Assembly (NCBI RefSeq): GCF_000275845.1
Contig: NW_006766900.1
Span: 539,985-561,891, forward strand
Reading direction: 5' to 3'
Source of the DNA: Dichomitus squalens LYAD-421 SS1
Taxonomy: Eukaryota; Basidiomycota; Agaricomycetes; Polyporales; Polyporaceae
Length of the DNA: 21,907 bases
Shown: positions 19,683 to 21,907 of the stretch, in pieces
Position numbering within the stretch: position 1 is the stretch's first letter
Layout: each line of letters starts with the position of its first letter
Notes under the pieces: model-generated
The model's database searches: none
Told to the model about the DNA's origin: nothing
Seen by the model: only the letters and a program-made list of their open reading frames with translations
Program-made: the position numbers and the translations under genes

Positions 19683-20713
19683 GTTTGGTTTGCGCTTGAT
19701 CCAGGTCGCCTCTCCGTGACGAGAATAAGTACTATGGAGCGGGCGTCACCTGCACATTACGGCGTAGCAATACAGGAATCACTGACATGACACGGTTCCC
19801 GTCTGCGACCTTGACCGTGCCCTGCGACCTGGCTCGATTCCAGAGCGTGCCTCGCCCGACCTTGGCAGCGTCGACCGTAAGTTGTACTTATGTCTCCCAC
19901 GATAAGAGCTCGCAGGCGCGCTGCAGATAACGGCATATGACAGGCTCTGCCTGGAGCGTTCGGCATTCAACCTGGCCGAGTGCTTCATAGTCTGTAGTAT
20001 GAAGGAATCGAATGATACGACTCACAGAGCCTCAACTTGTGGCTATGCAACTGTTCACCTGCTAATTACTCGCCTACGTCAGCAGCGTATCATATGATAC
20101 AGAAATTCTGCAACGTAAACCATAAGTGACCTTGCTGATGATGGGCCCCGAATACAGGAGACAGAAGCGCACGAGATCCAGGCAATCGAGAATTACTGAA
20201 AGGAGCGGTTGTCTTCGGCATCGAGATCTTCCCATCCCCACAACCCTACTGAACGGGAACTCCAAGCAATATAGTAGGGTCAATACACACATCGACTAAG
20301 TATACGAAGGGCACACATACTTTTGGAGCATTCGATGGCTAACCTAACGGCCTGGTGTCACATACCCGCTGCGTTCAGCGGAAAACAGTACGGAAGACAG
20401 CTACAGAGCACATGAACACCCTCCCCACACCGAGAACGTCCTCGGCTGTCTGACCTAGTCTGCGACGTGATGCATTGCCCAGCTACACGTGGGATCCGCC
20501 ATGAGCGCATCCAGATTGCCGTTCGAGAGCGGCTGGACGTTCGCTAGTGCGGTCCGACGGAGCGGAGACGAACAGATGCATACATAAATGATTCCAAACG
20601 CCGCGCACCGCCCGAAACAAACGGCGTGGTGCCGCTCCAGCCTAGAGACTATATGATGCGGCTGACAGGAATTAGCAGGTCGATTGCTGATCTGCGTGAC
20701 CTAGCTCTTTGAG
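19683..20713. other. Intergenic stretch, no supported gene
   Basis: It has the upstream flank of the methyltransferase-like gene, then about 900 bp with only short frames. Between 20590 and 20713 a few codons (SGTTPF next to a Trp) might extend the neighbouring HET relic, but the match is too thin to annotate. Confidence 0.4.
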
Positions 20714-20980
20714 TTACCCAGGGTAGAGGCGGAAAGGGGCGGCTTTGCCGCGGCGCTCGAGAGGACGACGATGTCGATGTGCGAGGTAAGATGATTTCCA
20801 ACCGCCGGCTACCACATATCCCGCTGAGACCAATGTGGCAGAGAGGGCGAGAAAGATCGGGGACATAGGGACAGCAGTGTGAGAGCAGTCCGAGATACTG
20901 CTTCTCCTGGGACAGAGTTTGGGATAGGATCGAGAGATTGGAGGCTCCGATTCTGGATGCGCGAATAGATGTGTGCCAAG
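20714..20980 (-). pseudogene. Relic of a HET C-terminal domain, frame-shifted
   Basis: Pieces of the shared HET C-terminal domain occur in order but in three phases. GILAHI near 20975 matches 'YGVLAHI'. QYLGLLSHCC then PDLSRPLCHIGL (about 20900-20825) matches the LLL...PLYH block, with Tyr to Cys. GGWKSSYLAHR and APFRLYP (about 20809-20714) match 'WKSVYLADRPP' and 'TPFRLP'. The order matches the intact genes, which makes chance unlikely, while the phase changes rule out one reading frame. It is an older relic than the truncated copy at the left edge. Confidence 0.65.
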
Positions 20981-21405
20981 ATGCCGCAATGCCGCGCGGA
21001 CCGTCGTGGGCGTCGGCGAGCCGGTCGTGTCTGGTGGTTGGGCGGCTTTCCGTGAGCTGCTTCATCAGCAAAAGTGCGAAAATGCCCCTGACGATTGTCG
21101 ATATGGCCTGAAGCGCTCGTTCAGGCGCGAGAGGACAGGAGCGCCCAATATGTGGGCAGGAGGGGCCCGTCCTCGCAATACTTGCAATATCGGGGGAGAC
21201 TGGCGGAAAGATTGCCACACAGAGCAATATGTGGTTGGTGTTGCACGAGCTCCTGTTCTGTTAGAATAGTATACAGTGCTTGTAGGCAGTACGAAGGATA
21301 TGTACCAATGAACGATTCGTCCATCGCCCTCTCGGTGTCGGCGCAGACTGAGAGCAGCTTGTGCTCGTCCAGTGCCAATGCATCGTTCGCGGGTACATTG
21401 GGCTA
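20981..21405. other. Intergenic stretch, no supported gene
   Basis: A minus frame runs through from the HET relic to 21227 but has no recognisable domain above 20980. The 3' flank of the acidic-tail gene must lie here. Confidence 0.4.
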
Positions 21406-21907
21406 CTACATGGGGGCGAAGCCTACACGAGCCAGCTCAAGCTCGTCATCGTCCATAGGGCTCTCGCCGTCTTCTGGGCCCAGAGCGGCATCATCTTCGC
21501 TGTCTTCACTCTCCGTTTGCTCATTGTCGTCGTCCTCGTCGTAATCCTCGCCGCCATCTATATGCTCGTCCGGCTCGCCCTCCTCTTCATCGAACTCCAA
21601 CGGCTGCTCCTGGCTGTCGTACGAGTTCAGGTCAGTGTTAGTTAGTTCATCCTCACCTTCCTCGTCGGCTTCATCATCATAGCCATGGCCAGACAATTGT
21701 ATGATAGGTTCTGGCGCCACAGGCGCAGGTCGCGGCTTGCCAGATCGGCCACCGTGACGCTGGTGTCCAACCGCGCCACCGAAGTATCTCATAAATATGT
21801 CGCGATCTGCAAAGCTACATAACAAACGTCAATCCTGTGACAATCGGAACAATGTGAGTAGTACTAACATGCCAACGTAGTGATAGATCCAATCCAAATC
21901 TTCTTCG
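21406..21907 (-). CDS. 3' end of a gene with an acidic C-terminal tail, partial
   Basis: The gene enters from the right edge. The first visible exon (21907-21869) encodes EEDLDWIYHYVG, a 54-bp intron follows (21815-21868; GTTAGT donor, TATGTAG acceptor), and the last exon (21814-21406) encodes 135 residues. After the join comes FADRDIFMRYFGGAVGHQ, then a Pro/Arg-rich linker and a tail of about 90 residues dominated by Glu and Asp (for example EFDEEEGEPDEH and EDYDEDDDNEQ), ending in VGFAPM. Phases fit exactly. From memory, '(V/R)D(I/M)FMRY.GG..GH' followed by an acidic tail recurs in a multicopy family of Agaricomycete hypothetical proteins, some possibly linked to mobile elements, but I cannot name a domain or function. 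The upstream part outside the window would decide. Confidence 0.6.

Overview
The window looks like a piece of a filamentous basidiomycete genome, most likely an Agaricomycete and plausibly Polyporales. The basis is short GT-AG introns (about 41-67 bp, one of 105 bp) with GTRNGT-like donors and CTRAY-like branch sites, HET-domain proteins that begin MWLLSTDRAEL, a KRE6/SKN1-type glucan gene cut into 12 exons, and about even base composition. The taxon is inferred from family resemblance, not from a marker gene. Nearly all recognisable genes lie on the minus strand.

Layout. 1-616: an 18-bp direct repeat and a cluster of GGATGCATCC palindromes. 617-796: a cut-off HET gene start that ends inside this repeat cluster. 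797-6066: mostly unassigned, with coding-like scraps. 6067-7998: HET gene 1. 9031-11493: a KRE6/SKN1-like beta-glucan synthesis gene whose exon chain is intact but whose reading frame is broken twice. 12419-14305: HET gene 2. 15958-17861: HET gene 3. 18190-18431: a relic of a HET C-terminal part. 18858-19682: an intact two-exon isoprenylcysteine methyltransferase-like membrane protein. 20714-20980: another frame-shifted HET C-terminal relic. 21406-21907: the 3' end of a gene with a very acidic tail, cut by the window edge.

The main theme is a single-strand array of HET (heterokaryon incompatibility) paralogs: three long copies and at least three relics, the pattern of birth-and-death evolution in a self/non-self or cell-death locus. 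The three long copies share a HET domain, the 'EDEAYCL(L/M)GIF..LYGEG' segment, a C-terminal domain of about 260 residues that I cannot name, and a predicted 5'UTR intron ending 12-14 nt before the ATG. HET gene 1 shows an unusual arrangement: a 61-nt intron-like segment at the shared intron position appears to be offset by a 1-nt deletion downstream, so the ORF is open only if that segment is retained.

The best candidates for something new are this compensated intron/indel in HET gene 1, the shared C-terminal domain, and the decay of the KRE6-like gene inside the HET array. I see no rRNA, tRNA, CRISPR array or complete transposable element. All intron calls are by eye and need RNA support.
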